Notes under the pieces: model-generated
What the model saw: only the letters and a program-made list of their open reading frames with translations
The model's database searches: none
Told to the model about the DNA's origin: nothing
Program-made: the position numbers and the translations under genes
NCBI GenBank assembly: GCA_949152475.1
Contig: OX424555.1
Span: 17,068,868 to 17,132,867 of the forward strand
Reading direction: 5' to 3'
Origin: Terebella lapidaria
Lineage: Eukaryota; Annelida; Polychaeta; Terebellida; Terebellidae
Length of the DNA: 64,000 bases
Part shown: positions 1 to 10,920 of the stretch, piece by piece
Layout of the letters: each line of letters starts with the position of its first letter
Position numbering within the stretch: position 1 is the stretch's first letter

Positions 1-15
1 GCGACAGGATGCTAT

Positions 16-660
16 GGAAGCCCATAGGTGACAGGTGCGGGAAAAAAAATTGGAGTTTTTTTCTATTAAAAACCTTGCACGTTCGAACGTAGAAAGTTCA
101 AAACTACCACGTTCGCACGTAGAAAGGTTTTGGGCTTCCACGTTCGCACGTAGAAAGTCCAAAGCTACCGCGTTCACACGTGGAAACAATATATGCTTCC
201 ACGTTCGCACGTAGAAACTTTAAAACCTATCACGTTCGAACGTAGAAAGATGTAGGTTTCCACGTTCACACGTAGAAAGTTTCAAAACTTCCACGTTCAC
301 ACGTGGAAGCATTTATACCTTTCCACGTTCGCACGTAGAAAGATTTAGGTTTCTACGTTCACACGTAGAAAGATTCAAAGCTACCACGTTCACACGTGAA
401 AGCATTTGATGCTACCACACCCAAATCTTTGCACGTGCGAACGTGGTAGCTCCTGAAGTTTCCACGTGCGAATGTGGATGCGTTAAATGCTTCCACTTGT
501 GAACGTGGTAACCTCGGACTTTCCACGTGTGAACGCAATAGTCTTAACTGTTTCCACGTGCGAACGTGATAGTGTTAAATGCTTCCACGTGCGAACGTGC
601 TAGCTTTTTGCTGAAAAAAGACATAGAAATTTTTTACGCGCATGTCACCTATGGGCTTCC
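16..660. mobile_element. Foldback (MITE-like) element with internal short-palindrome array
   Basis: The ends carry an 18-bp perfect terminal inverted repeat: GGAAGCCCATAGGTGACA at 16-33 and its complement at 643-660. The 7-bp word AGGATGC occurs just outside both ends (6-12 and 663-669) and may be the target duplication. The inside is an array of about 17 units of 25-35 bp built on ACGTTCGCACGT or ACGTTCGAACGT. About eleven units (70-410) read CCACGTTCGCACGTAGAAAG-like, and about six (430-605) read in the opposite orientation (TCCACGTGCGAACGTGG-like), so the whole element can fold back on itself. There is no coding capacity. The superfamily is unknown. Confidence 0.75.
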
Positions 661-670
661 GTAGGATGCA

Positions 671-1318
671 CAATGCTTTGCGGAAATATATTTTATAGCG
701 ATTTTTCCCGTTGCAGTTTGACAAAATGTTTTACCCCCAAAAAAATTGTTTTACAAGTCGAATACTATATGTATAGATGTGAATAACGAGCCTAAGCGTA
801 CAAGTTAAGTTTATGTAGCATGTTAAATTTATAATAACGAGCTATCGTGCATAGGGGTTTCGAATTGATCTGTGTCTGGAAAGGGTCTGGAAATTGTTTC
901 ATTCTTTTCAGTCTGGAAAGTCCCTGATCTTGTTATTCACAGAACAGTGACTATAATTGCAGTATGTATGTCTACAAATAAACTCAAATAAACTTCCCAT
1001 TCCCCTCATTTGAATCGAGCTGTGCACCACTAAGAGGCGAAATGTAGTCTTTTACTACATTTCCTCACGCTTACTTGTCAGTATACAAATTAAAATCAAC
1101 ATTTCATAATGTGACACATGTAACAATATACTCACAGCTCGGGCCTTGTCATTTATTTTTGTTTTGAAACATGCGACAGTTGTACACTGTCTCAATTCAA
1201 GGGGGAGATATGTCCACATATATAGCACATAGTATCTGAATGAATGTTGATCATATCTCACATCTATAAGGAGGTCAATGGAATTTTCCGATAGTACGTA
1301 CAATGAGTGTATACTGAC
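671..1318. other. Non-coding interval, nothing recognised
   Basis: AT-rich sequence with no coding similarity that I can see. If the neighbouring SnoaL-like gene is complete, this is the intron before its missing last exon. I looked here for the expected last exon (RDLxLWKKVDGVWY-type) and did not find it. Confidence 0.5.
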
Positions 1319-4300
1319 CTGTAAAGAGCCCAAGGCTGACCTTTCTGATCCAAGGAAGCCTGTGTGCCGGCCGTGAAAGCTGTCGTGTCATTCACCAGCT
1401 CGAAGTATGTAATCTCCTGGATCACCAGCCTTTTCACAGCAGGCAGCATCTTTTCAAATACTGGTTTCATTTCTGTATGGAAAGGTAGTAGGTAATGAAG
1501 TACATGCGTAGATGTCATACATCATCTACCTACCATCTACACCATCTTTCGAAAATGGGGATAATCTTTTCGAAATGCATTTTGCAAACTGATTGAATTA
1601 CTCAACTGGAATAATTGATTAACTGAAATGTCGGTGGATACAATTGATATGTATTGTCTTCATGGGAATATATGCGGGTTCATACACAATCTCCGGGCAT
1701 TTATAAGTAGCACCGTATGACGACATTTGTTCTATACAAAGCTTATGTGTACAGAGAACATAGCGGTTTCAAATGTGACTCTTCATCTCACCAGACTCTT
1801 TTACATCACTCAAAATAAAACCATGTATAGTGAGAGCAGTCCTGAAAGCACTCAATGCTCAAACAGAGACCTTTGCTTTGGTGGTCAATGCTGAATGTTA
1901 ATAAAATATTTTACACCAAACCGCCCAGTGCTTCTGCGATTGTAAACAAGCACGTTACAAGCACATACATCTATAGGTTATGTGTATTGCTTTCTCATCA
2001 AATTAGCAAAAAATAGTACCTAGTGATGGGTACCAAGAGATTAGTATCTAAATGAGAACAGTTGTCAAAGGGACCATATACCATACAGGATTAACATTTG
2101 ATATGGAATATTTTTTTATTTTCATCATTTTTTTTTTTTTAGTTTTTATTTGCAAGAAATTTGTCTTGCCTGGCGTTCATAAGCATCAACCCTCATACTT
2201 AGGGCATTCTTTATCTTGTATTTTCAATCTGGTAAACACTGTGATCCAGAACAAACAACCCAACGCCAAATTGTGCCAACAATAGATTTATAAATTATAT
2301 TTTCAAATGTAATCTCAACAACACGCAACAGCAGATCATTATGCCATCCAGTACTAACAATATTCAGTATCGCGTGTGACCTCCCCTGACTGCTTGTAGC
2401 ATCATCACACGGCGGGGCATTACCTCGGATAGGGTCCTCAAGGTGTTCAGGGGTATATTGGCCCATGCGTCCATCACAGCCTATCGCAATTCATCCACAC
2501 TGATTGGTTGTCGAACCAGGTTGTTGTACCGACGGGTTACTTCAGCCCATAGGTTCTCTATGTGGTTCATATCTGGTGAACACGCTGGCCATGGCAAGTG
2601 CTCAACCCCCTGATCCTGTGACCACTGAACGAGCCCTGTGTGCAGGAGCATTGTCATCCTGGTACACAAAATTGTCCTGGAAGGCCTCTCGAGCGAATGG
2701 CAACATTGTTTGGTCTAGGATGCGTATGTACTGGTGTTGATCCAGATTGCCGACCAGGATCACAGGGTCACTTTTTCCACCTGCGTGGAAATTTCCCCGT
2801 ATGGTTATCCCACCGCCTCCAGTCTGCACCCTGGGTAGTATGCACGCTTCATGGTAAAGTTATTCAACTCGTCTGCTAACTCGGATGCGTCCATCATGGC
2901 AGTGCACCTCAAATTTCGCCTCGTCACTGAATATGACATGATTCCTGTGATCTGGTCCCCAATGGCTTTGAACCCTGGCCCACTGCAGACGTTGCTCGTG
3001 ATGTCTTTGACTCAGCAGGGGTTTCATTAGTGGTCTCCTGGCACGATACCCAGCTCGAACCAATCGGCTTCTCACTACGAGCCATCCGTCCTGAATTCGC
3101 CGCATTCCCAAATTCGCCAACATGTATTTCAGGCCTTGTAATGTAAATGAAAATAACAAGTTCGATCGTCAATCGAGACTCTGATATTCAATATTTGTTC
3201 CAGTGATTTAGTTTCCACAAAATGAGCTTCTGAGTTCTGATAATATCAAGTTGGCGAATTTTGGGATGCGGCGAATTTAGGACGGATGGCTCGTAGTGTT
3301 CTGGATACGCTTACACCGATGGCGTTCTGCCACTGTACTATCAAGGCTCTGGCTGGCATAGTACGGCCACCAGTACACAGACGAATCAACAAACGGTCCT
3401 GTCCTCTTGTTGTCTTTATAGGACGTCCTGGGCGAGATCTGGAGTAGGCACACCTGTCTCGGCGTTCCTCTTCAGGATTTTGCTGACCTCCCCCTATGTG
3501 ATGCTGTTTTGCCTCGCTAGTCTGTTTTAACCCATTACGTCGCAGGGCAACCACTCCGTGACAAACTGCCGCACTTAATTGACGCACCATTACTTCAGGA
3601 ATCTGTGTTTAAAATCTCGTAGCTCCACGTCAAGGAGATCCTGGGATATGCACATAAATTTGACCGGCCCACATAATTTATAGCAGAGCAAAAACCATAT
3701 CGCAGTGATCAGTTATTTCGTCACCTCATGTGCACTACCGTGGTGTCAATTGGCACGATAATTGCCTGATCGGCAGGTGACATGCTTGACTGAACATCAG
3801 ATCATGTAACAACTTCATGGTGCTTATCAAGTTGAATCTATGACATACCATTTCATAAGTTTACCCACCCAACCGCTATATTCCATATTAAATGTCAACA
3901 TTGTATAGGCTACCGCAAATATCATATTGAAGTTCATATCCTCCACGAATACCCTTCCAATTTTGGAATGTGTTTTGTGACCTGTTTATGTTAAATGGTT
4001 TTGCAGATTAACAATGACGTTATATTTGGACACATATTACATTATGTCATTATATTTTGTGCAGGATAACTGTGTGCAGGTTGTTATTACAGTGTGTGTG
4101 TACCTGTTCTGCCGTGAAGGGTGTTCACGCCGTGAGAGTATACAGCACCATCTGGTGTGTAGAATCCAACCGCTGCGTCATAATCATCCCTCTCATAACA
4201 CTCGAACAACTGTCCGTATCTGTCTTCTATCTCAGATCTTGCCGCGTCTGAATGATGTACAATGATACTATATATTTATCGTGAATATAGCCCACACTGG

Positions 4301-4363
4301 TGTTAATTATTTTTCGAAAATATAATATCAAACAATTCAGCTTGCAAGGCAATCACCTGCCAT
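1319..4363 (-). CDS. SnoaL-like/DUF4440 (NTF2-fold) small protein, paralogue 1, last exon outside the window
   Basis: Three coding exons are visible on the minus strand: 4357-4363 (ATGGCAG, then GTGATT donor), 4104-4247 (144 bp, TTCAG acceptor, GTACAC donor) and 1319-1472 (154 bp, TACAG acceptor, GTCAGT donor). The start is chosen because ATGGCAG before a GT donor recurs in all three paralogues. Exon 2 encodes a helix followed by the FYTPDG strand typical of SnoaL-like/DUF4440 domains. Exon 3 encodes a helix and the ITYFELVNDTTAFTAGTQAS strand region ending in PWALYR. The family has a cone-shaped alpha+beta fold with diverse ligands, so no reaction can be assigned. The fourth exon (76 bp in the sister genes) is not in the window. 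The large intron between exons 2 and 3 carries a Tc1 relic. Confidence 0.8.
1473..2363. other. Intron sequence of paralogue 1, nothing recognised
   Basis: AT-rich, with a T-run near 2127-2141. No coding, RNA or repeat feature was identified. Confidence 0.4.
2364..3590 (-). pseudogene. Tc1-like transposase pseudogene
   Basis: Read 3590 to 2364 on the minus strand, the fragments follow the order of a Tc1-family DDE transposase. First come an N-terminal helix-turn-helix region and the GRPIKTT linker. Then come the catalytic blocks VIFSDEAKFEV (first Asp), VYQDDNAPAHRA (second Asp) and SPDMNHIENLWAEV (Asp/Glu), and finally a C-terminal GGHTRY before a TGA at 2364-2366. The frame is broken near 2865 and 2620 and by a TAG at 2481-2483. 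A 226-bp MITE interrupts it at 3073-3298. Such transposases cut and paste at TA targets. This copy cannot make active enzyme. I could not place its own terminal repeats. Confidence 0.85.
3073..3298. mobile_element. 226-bp MITE inserted in the Tc1 transposase
   Basis: The two ends are inverted copies of about 49 bp (3073-3121 and 3250-3298), starting CACTACGAGCCATCCGTCC. The 4-bp TTCT is repeated directly outside (3069-3072 and 3299-3302; AGAA on the transposase strand). If the element and one TSD copy are ignored, the transposase reading frame runs straight across the site, which confirms the boundaries. It has no coding capacity. The superfamily is not assigned. Confidence 0.85.
3591..4103. 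other. Intron sequence, nothing recognised
   Basis: The segment just beyond the Tc1 start codon probably includes the 5' part of that transposon, but I see no clear terminal inverted repeat. Confidence 0.4.
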
Positions 4364-4498
4364 AGTCGATATATTCTCCACTGGATTCTGTTATTACAAA
4401 TGTGTATTCGCTCACACTCTCTGGTACAATTAACCAAACAAACTGTAAATATGAAACTTATCCGCACCTAAGTAATAACGAGAATTACTTATCAGCTG

Positions 4499-4526
4499 AC
4501 ACCCCCCCCCCCCTCCCCCCACCCCA
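4499..4526. repeat. Poly-C tract
   Basis: Cytosine run interrupted by single A or T bases, about 130 bp upstream of the paralogue 1 start codon. The length is likely unreliable in assembly. Confidence 0.8.
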
Positions 4527-5323
4527 TCCCTCATATTCTCTACTTGTATATTAGAACTAAATACATTTGATATATATATTGTCATCTCAATAACTGTTTA
4601 ATATAAAAAAAAGCCGAACCCCTCACAATTTACCCGTATGAAACATTTCTATGTAAATCGTTGCCATGATCTGAACGCACACATTCAACCGAATAAAACC
4701 TTGGTCAATTGTTGTGAGAAAAAAAATATTCGTCTTCGAGGGGTATATATGTCTCCTTTTTTAAATGCTTACTTTGTCTTGTGTGAGTGTGAAATGGAGT
4801 TTTGCTGTGGCATTAGTTGACAATTGATTTTCCTATGTTTTGTTTGCGCAAATACGAACCATGCAAACACAAATAGCTCATTAATATTCCTCTTCAATTA
4901 CTTCAACAACAAATCATTTCAGAAAGGAAGTTTCCATTTTTTGTTAATTTTTGGCATCATAACGTGGATGTTACTGTAAGAATGGATTCGTGGGTATCAG
5001 ATGAATATATATACATATGTCTATGTGAAAAAGAACACATATTTTGGCTAATTGTTTTTGGAATAAAATATTGTTTTTGGTGAAATGTGATGGCCACGAA
5101 GGTTTTATTGAGCTCCACTGAAAAACAAGTCAATGGCTGTCATGCCTTTTAAACATAGTGTACCATGTGTACCATGTATTCGTTCCCCTGAAGATCACCA
5201 GTCAGTAGTTTGGTTGGGTATGTGACCACTTTCAGCCGGCCGTTAAACTTTTACTAAGAGGGAGCTTGACAATTCATTTGACTTCTTCTCGCTGCATTTG
5301 TTCCGACCATCAACATAATACTG
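4527..5323. other. Intergenic sequence between SnoaL-like paralogues 1 and 2
   Basis: AT-rich. I see no coding region, RNA gene or clear promoter element. Confidence 0.4.
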
Positions 5324-5660
5324 GCGAGTCTCCAAGTCAACTCCTGAGTCTCCAAGTCAACTCGCGAGTCTCCAAATCAACTCGTGAGCCTCCAAGGCAA
5401 ATCGTGAGTCTACAAGTCAGCTCCTGAGTCTCCAAGTCAACTCCTGAGTCTCCAAGTCAACTCGCGAGTCTCCAAGTCAACTCGCGAGTCTCCAAATCAA
5501 CTCGTGAGCCTCCAAGTCAAATCGTGAGTCTACAAGTCAGCTCCTGAGTCTGCAAGTCAACTCCTGAGTCTCCGAGTCAACTCGCGAATCTCCAAATCAA
5601 CTCGTGAGTCTCAAACATACTCGTGAGTCTGCAAGTCAACTCGTGAGTCTCCAAGTCTCC
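5324..5660. repeat. 20-bp minisatellite (about 17 copies)
   Basis: Tandem copies of a unit close to GAGTCTCCAAGTCAACTCGT. A block of six units recurs (GAGTCTCCAAGTCAACTCCT, then a CGC variant, an AAATCAACTCGT variant, a GAGCCTCC variant and a GAGTCTACAAGTCAGC variant), so there is a higher-order period near 120 bp. Confidence 0.9.
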
Positions 5661-6161
5661 GAACCATCTCGGTACAACTCTACTAGACCCCTCGCACTCA
5701 CACAGACAGGACGGGTGAGTTGTGGGCGAGATTTAATTTTTTCGTTGTCGTGATTTTGCCATGATATATTCCACACAAACTTTTATAGGAATCTGTTGAG
5801 AGTGCTGGGCAGTAGATATTTCACAATATCTCTGCGGACTCAGACGGGGCGCGAGGATATAAATCCATAGTATGCAGGAGAGATAAGGTAATTATAATAA
5901 TAATGGAACAATAAGGTTTGCTGAATTCCGACCACGTGACTGAAATAATTCTACGATATGTTTTATTCAAAGCTTTGAATATTGCCAGATAGGAAAACTG
6001 AAAAACTTTTAGTTCACTGCTTCATTCAATCGCCAGATGGAGCGCATTAATATAAAATGTTCTTCTCTTATTCATGGTGATGCAATATTGGTACAGTATA
6101 AAGTCAATATCTGTATAATCACTGGTTTTCACAACCACTCAGCATATAATCCGTGCAGATT
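5661..6161. other. Downstream flank of SnoaL-like paralogue 2
   Basis: No gene or repeat was recognised. The 3' untranslated region and polyadenylation site of paralogue 2 should lie here on the minus strand. Confidence 0.4.
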
Positions 6162-9100
6162 CTACATGGGTCTTGGGTTGAACATCTCTTGAGTAATGTA
6201 CCACACGCCATCTACTTTCTTCCACAACATGAGGTCTCTGAAATAGGGGATAAAACAGATGTACGTTTATCGGAAAGCATTAATCTTTTGACACCAGATA
6301 ATAACAACGTATTTTCATGCAATACTCTGATAAAGCGAATATGTTGGAGTACCGTTTCCAGATAAAGCAAGAGTTTAACTGTAAGTATCGATAGACCATA
6401 TCAACCAGCCATGAATAACTAAGATTAGGATTGGCCTCCCTTACCCAGAGAAGCTCATGTCACATGACTGTACGTATATTGACCTCTAAAGGTTCACGTA
6501 CATGTACTTTCAGTCCTGGTCTAAATGTGTGCCATAAATGACATAACACTGACCTGTAGAGAGCCCAAGGTTTGCCGTCCTTGTCTAGAGAAGCCTGTGT
6601 ACCAGCCGTAAAAGCTGTGGTGTCGCTCAGCAGCTCAAAATATGTAATCTCTTGAATCACCAGCTTCTCCAGGGGAGGCAAATATTTTTTGAAGAGCGGT
6701 ATCATTTCTGTATGGAAAAGGTAATGTTTAAAAAGTATCACTCCATGCAGATGTTGCAGTTACATCAAGTTGCGTTTTTGCTAGTGGTTCGTACAATCTC
6801 GGTTTCGCTATTTGCCATTCAAAGCAACTATCCCCTATCTATCGAGGGTCCGTGCTGATATTTCCAAGTATATAACATAATGCCTAACCAATATTACTGG
6901 GAACAATATAGACCATAGACAAAAATTAGCCCAAGGGCTAAGAAAGATATTAGCTTTTTTGTGCTCTGAAAATGAGGTCAAAGGTCAAATTCAAGGTCAC
7001 GAGATATTCAGCATATTCAGATATGTCCAAAACTGATTTCTAAGCTGTAAAGTCGATAATAAACAAAATATTGGCCATTTTGTGCATTGACATTGAAAGT
7101 GAAGTCAAAGGTAAAATTCAAGGTCACGAGAATATTAAGCATGTATCACTTCCTATATGTCCACAAATGATTTTTAAGCTATAAAGTCGATAATAGGCGA
7201 GATATTAGCCATTTTGTGCTCTGACCCCAAAAATGAGGTCAAAGGTCAAATTCAAGGTCATGGCAACATTCAGCACATATCGTTTCATATATGTTCACAA
7301 TTAATTCCTAAGCTGCAATGTTGATAATAAGCGTGATATTAGCCATTTTGTGCTTTGACCTTGAAAATGAGATCAAAAGTGAAATTCAAGGTCAAGAGAA
7401 TATTCAGCGTACATCACTTCCTATATGTCCACAATTTATTCCTGAGCTTTAAAGTTGATAATATGAGATGTATTAGCCATTTTGTGCTCTGACCTCGAAA
7501 ATTATTTCGAGATCAAATTCAAGGTCATGACAACATTCAGCATATATCGTTTCTTATATGTTCACAATTGATTCTCAAGTTGCAAAGTCGATAATAAGTG
7601 ATATATTAGCCATTTTGTGCTCTGACCTTTAAAATGAGGTCAAAAGTCCAATTCAAAGTGATGACAATATTAAGCATATATTATTTTCTATATGTGCTCA
7701 ATTGATTGCAAAGCTGTAAGGTCGACAATAAGTGATATATTAGCCATTTTGTGCTTTGCCCTTAAAAATGAGATCAAAGGTCATATTCAAGGTCATGACA
7801 ATATTCCCTGCCTGTCGGCATCCATTCATCTCCCCGGGTGACCGATGTCAAGATGGATGCCCGCTCCGCTCGGCACCGCGCGACTGGTCGGTTGGCGTTA
7901 TGCGGGTTCAGGTGGATGACTTGTGTAGCAATGGATATGTTTCTCGTATTTATTATGTTTTTATTAACATTAAAGCGTTGGGGGCAAAGCCCCCGACTCT
8001 CTACATGTCTATATGCTGACTTTCTTATGGAGGTTTCATGCCAACCTATCGACGCCCGTTTTGGCATGTAAACGTTTAGGTTCCTATTTCAAATGAGGAT
8101 TTTCTTCGCCCTTGACACAAAATCTTTCGAATTGATGGCAAACTTTGAAAATTCCACAGATGTATAATGCATAAATCGATGTGCTAGGTTTCAGAAAATT
8201 ACACAAAATGCTCAGCTGGTCTTGAAAACGTCGAAATGGCGGAGCCGATGGAAATTGACGTTCCCAGAATGCAAAGCAAATTTTACCGCAATGACAAGTA
8301 TTTTGGAACACACATTTTTCTGTGCAGCAATTCTTGCATGCATTGCATACATATAAACTTACGTGTGGCATTCTTTGGTGTTTGAAGTAAACACAACGAT
8401 TCGTCTGCAATGCCACGGCTACATTTACCATAATTTGACGTATTTTATCACATGGCAAGGTGTCGCATGCTGGGTTTGCGAGCCTTCATATTTTAAACTG
8501 TTCTTTTATTCAGCCCAGTGGGCATATGTTAGGCTATATCATGATATCAGATGCAGATATTCCTCATAGTTTTCAATATTCTAAAGGGTATTTTATTGAG
8601 GTTCCGTATCATTTCAGTATCATTTTCAAAATAAATGCTTACTTATTAGGAGTATGAATAAAGTAGGCCTATGTTTTAATCATAATAAACGGGAATGAAT
8701 TCAATTATGGAATTGGAATCATGTGGGGGAAGATATGGTAGCAATTTTTTTAGGGGGGGGGGGGGGTAACGTTGAGTAGGATACATTCAGCTGTCGCGGT
8801 GCTGATGATGTGCTCGAGCTCTGATGTCGACTTTCGCAGTCAGCTGTTTATTATATTATATCCTTTCGCGGTGCTGATGATGTGCTCGAGCTCTAATGTC
8901 GACTATCGCAGTCAGCTGTTTATTATATTATATCCTTTATTATATGTTCACAAATTATTCCTAATCTGCAAAGGTAAGCGAGATGTTAGCCATTTTATGC
9001 TCTGACTTTGAAAATGAGGTGAAAGGTCAGATTCAAGGTCATGACGACATTCAGTATATATCATTCCCTATATGTGCACAATTGATTCCTGAGCTGTGAA

Positions 9101-9911
9101 GTCGATAACAGGCGAGATATTAGCCATTTTGGGCTCTGACCTTTAAAAGAGGTCAAAGGTTAAGTTCAAGGTCATGACAATTTTCAGCAATTTTGAATTA
9201 TTAGCCATTTTATGCTCTGACCTTGAGAAACAGAACAGAGGTCAAGTTCAAGGTGATGACAACTTTCAATATATATCATTTCCTTACATGGAGAAGTCCC
9301 ATTTGGGCCAAGTTTGGGCTGGAAAAAAATGCGAAAATCAGGAAACTAAAACAAACTTTCCTGGAAATGTTTGTAGGTATTTTTGTGCAAAATTTCAGAA
9401 AGATTCAACCATAAACTAAAGATAAAAATGTGAACGGACGGACGACGGACGCAACGCCATGCTAGGTTATCGGACCATAGGTAGGTAACCTAAAAATTGG
9501 TATGTTGTTTATGCACTGATGTTCCGCAAATATCTAATTCACTATATGATGTCCGTTAAAAATACAAGACTGGAGATGCAGTAGCAAAACACGGATTATA
9601 GAGAGTTGCAAAGAAATGTATAACAAGTTAAGGAAAGTGTATATTAAATTCTCGGTACATATAACCTGCTGCGCCCTGGACGGTTTCCGCGTTGGCAGGG
9701 TACACCGTGCCCTCAGGCGTGTAGAACTTGGCTGTCGCCTCAAAGTCAGCATTCTGAATAGCCTCAAACACTTGTCTGTATCGAACTCCTATCTCCGACC
9801 TAGCCGCCTCTGATAGATACAAAATCGACAACACTAAATGTGTAGCTCATCTCATGCTAAAAATTGTCAAAAATATATAAAGATCAAACAATGAGTGTTA
9901 TCACCTGCCAT
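6162..9911 (-). CDS. SnoaL-like/DUF4440 (NTF2-fold) small protein, paralogue 2, complete
   Basis: Four exons: 9905-9911 (ATGGCAG), 9666-9809 (144 bp), 6554-6707 (154 bp) and 6162-6237 (76 bp, ending TAG). All junctions are GT-AG and the phases join to a 126-residue protein. Residues 3-50 hold the EIGVRYRQVFEAIQ helix and the FYTPEG strand. Residues 51-101 hold the ITYFELLSDTTAFTAGTQAS region. The C-terminus is LWKKVDGVWY plus a short tail. The length and the pattern (helix, YTP(D/E)G, then a C-terminal KKVDG-W strand) fit SnoaL-like/DUF4440 proteins, which act in many contexts, so the ligand is unknown. There is no signal peptide or membrane segment, so it is probably cytosolic. The exon 2-3 intron holds a large tandem-repeat element rich in AGGTCA motifs. 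Confidence 0.85.
7808..8937. other. Unrecognised 1.1-kb segment interrupting the tandem array
   Basis: The array breaks after GACAATATTC at 7807 and resumes at TTATATGTTCACAAATT around 8938. The segment is more GC-rich at its left end (GTCGGCATCCATTCATCTCC). It holds a G-run at 8753-8766 and, at its right end, an exact-looking 72-bp tandem duplication (8794-8937, unit starting TCGCGGTGCTGATGATGTGC). No terminal inverted repeats and no convincing coding region were seen. It is probably an insertion. Confidence 0.5.
8794..8937. repeat. 72-bp tandem duplication
   Basis: Two copies starting TCGCGGTGCTGATGATGTGC at 8794 and 8866, differing at only a few positions. Each contains CTCGAGCTC and TCAGCTGTTTATTATATTA. 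Confidence 0.85.
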
Positions 9912-10920
9912 TGTTTCCGGATTCTCCCGATGTGAGGCTGAAAGTTGTAAGGTATACACTCGCGTTCTGGCTGTTTTGTGCTACGAAGCACCCGTCTTTG
10001 TAATAACCCATAACCGATACAGTGTCAATGCGCGGTAACAAATAGTCCGTATTAATGCGCGTTTTGTAAACACGAGCACGTGCTTTCTTGTTTTGCATGG
10101 ATCAATCAGACAGTCATGACTCAGCCATGGAATTTTCATAGGCACTAAAGTTTGCCATAGTTTGTCACGGTATTGTTTTCGACAATATGTCATGTCGGTA
10201 ACAAAATGTCACAAACATTCAATCTTGGCTACAAACTTACTTCGATTCACGGAGGCATCCATGTTGGAACTATTTTCGGTATCCCAGAATGCAAAGGAAG
10301 AATTGTGTGAAATAAGGGTGCTGTAGCGCCGCCTTTCGTGAAAATGGCGTTCTGGCAGTCTATAAATGTAGCTATTTCATCATGCATGGTGTCAAATTTT
10401 GCCTCATGAATATTTATACCGATTCATTTTCGGTCCCACCAATGGTTGCCTTTCTCTGCAGTCGAGAGGTTTTTTGCAAAATCGAGTGGGCGAATGGGCT
10501 CTTGCACAATGATAACCGCACGGGTATTTATATCGCATTATTTGGGTCACACCAAGGGTTTTTTAGACATCCTACTGAATTTAAAATTGTGATTGTGACA
10601 AGTTGGTATATGAGGGCTATGGTGGCTTTTATTGAGCGCGGTGATAATGTTTTTGAATGGATTTTATAGTGCATATTTTTTCACAAATACGACTTGGACT
10701 ATAGATTCTCACAATTGGTTGCAAAAAATATGGTCTCTCCAAAAAGATTAGTTAATGGAAGGTGAACAATATTGTCTGCCCGTGAAAAATATTTCTTCAC
10801 CTATTTATTGAATCGAGTAGAGACCCGATCGACTCAGTTCTGATTAGGACAAAAATATAGTTTTGAGATGAAATCAAAGCGTATCGTGCCGTGCCTTTCA
10901 TTTTGTTAAAGTCAATGTAT
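9912..10920. other. Upstream region of SnoaL-like paralogue 2
   Basis: This should contain the promoter of paralogue 2 (minus strand). The only regulatory-looking word is TCCCAGAATGCAAAGG at about 10281-10296, which resembles the core of the ZNF143/THAP11 site. A similar word occurs at about 8266. No TATA box is evident. No other gene was recognised. Confidence 0.35.

Larger units (their letters stand above)
6915..9496 (+). mobile_element. Repeat element with about 130-bp tandem units carrying AGGTCA motifs
   Basis: The element starts near TTAGCCCAAGGGCTAA (6926) and ends with CGGACCATAGGTAGGTAACC followed by TAAAAA (about 9473-9496). Inside are about ten diverged units of about 130 bp (6950-7805 and 8938-9260). 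Each has the order 'GATATTAGCCATTTTGTGCTCTGACC', then AGGTCAAAGGTCA-like, then TTCAAGGTCA, then ATATCATTTCCTATATG. A 1.1-kb unrelated segment (7808-8937) splits the array. A reversed relative lies at 61770-63210, and degenerate pieces lie near 47150, 49100 and 50330. It is a non-coding dispersed family, in the exon 2-3 intron of paralogue 2. Confidence 0.7.

Noticed and set aside
8084..8458. Cys-rich 124-codon open frame on the minus strand
   Set aside because: The cysteine spacing does not fit a zinc-finger or THAP pattern that I know and it lies in the unrecognised insertion; too weak to call a gene.
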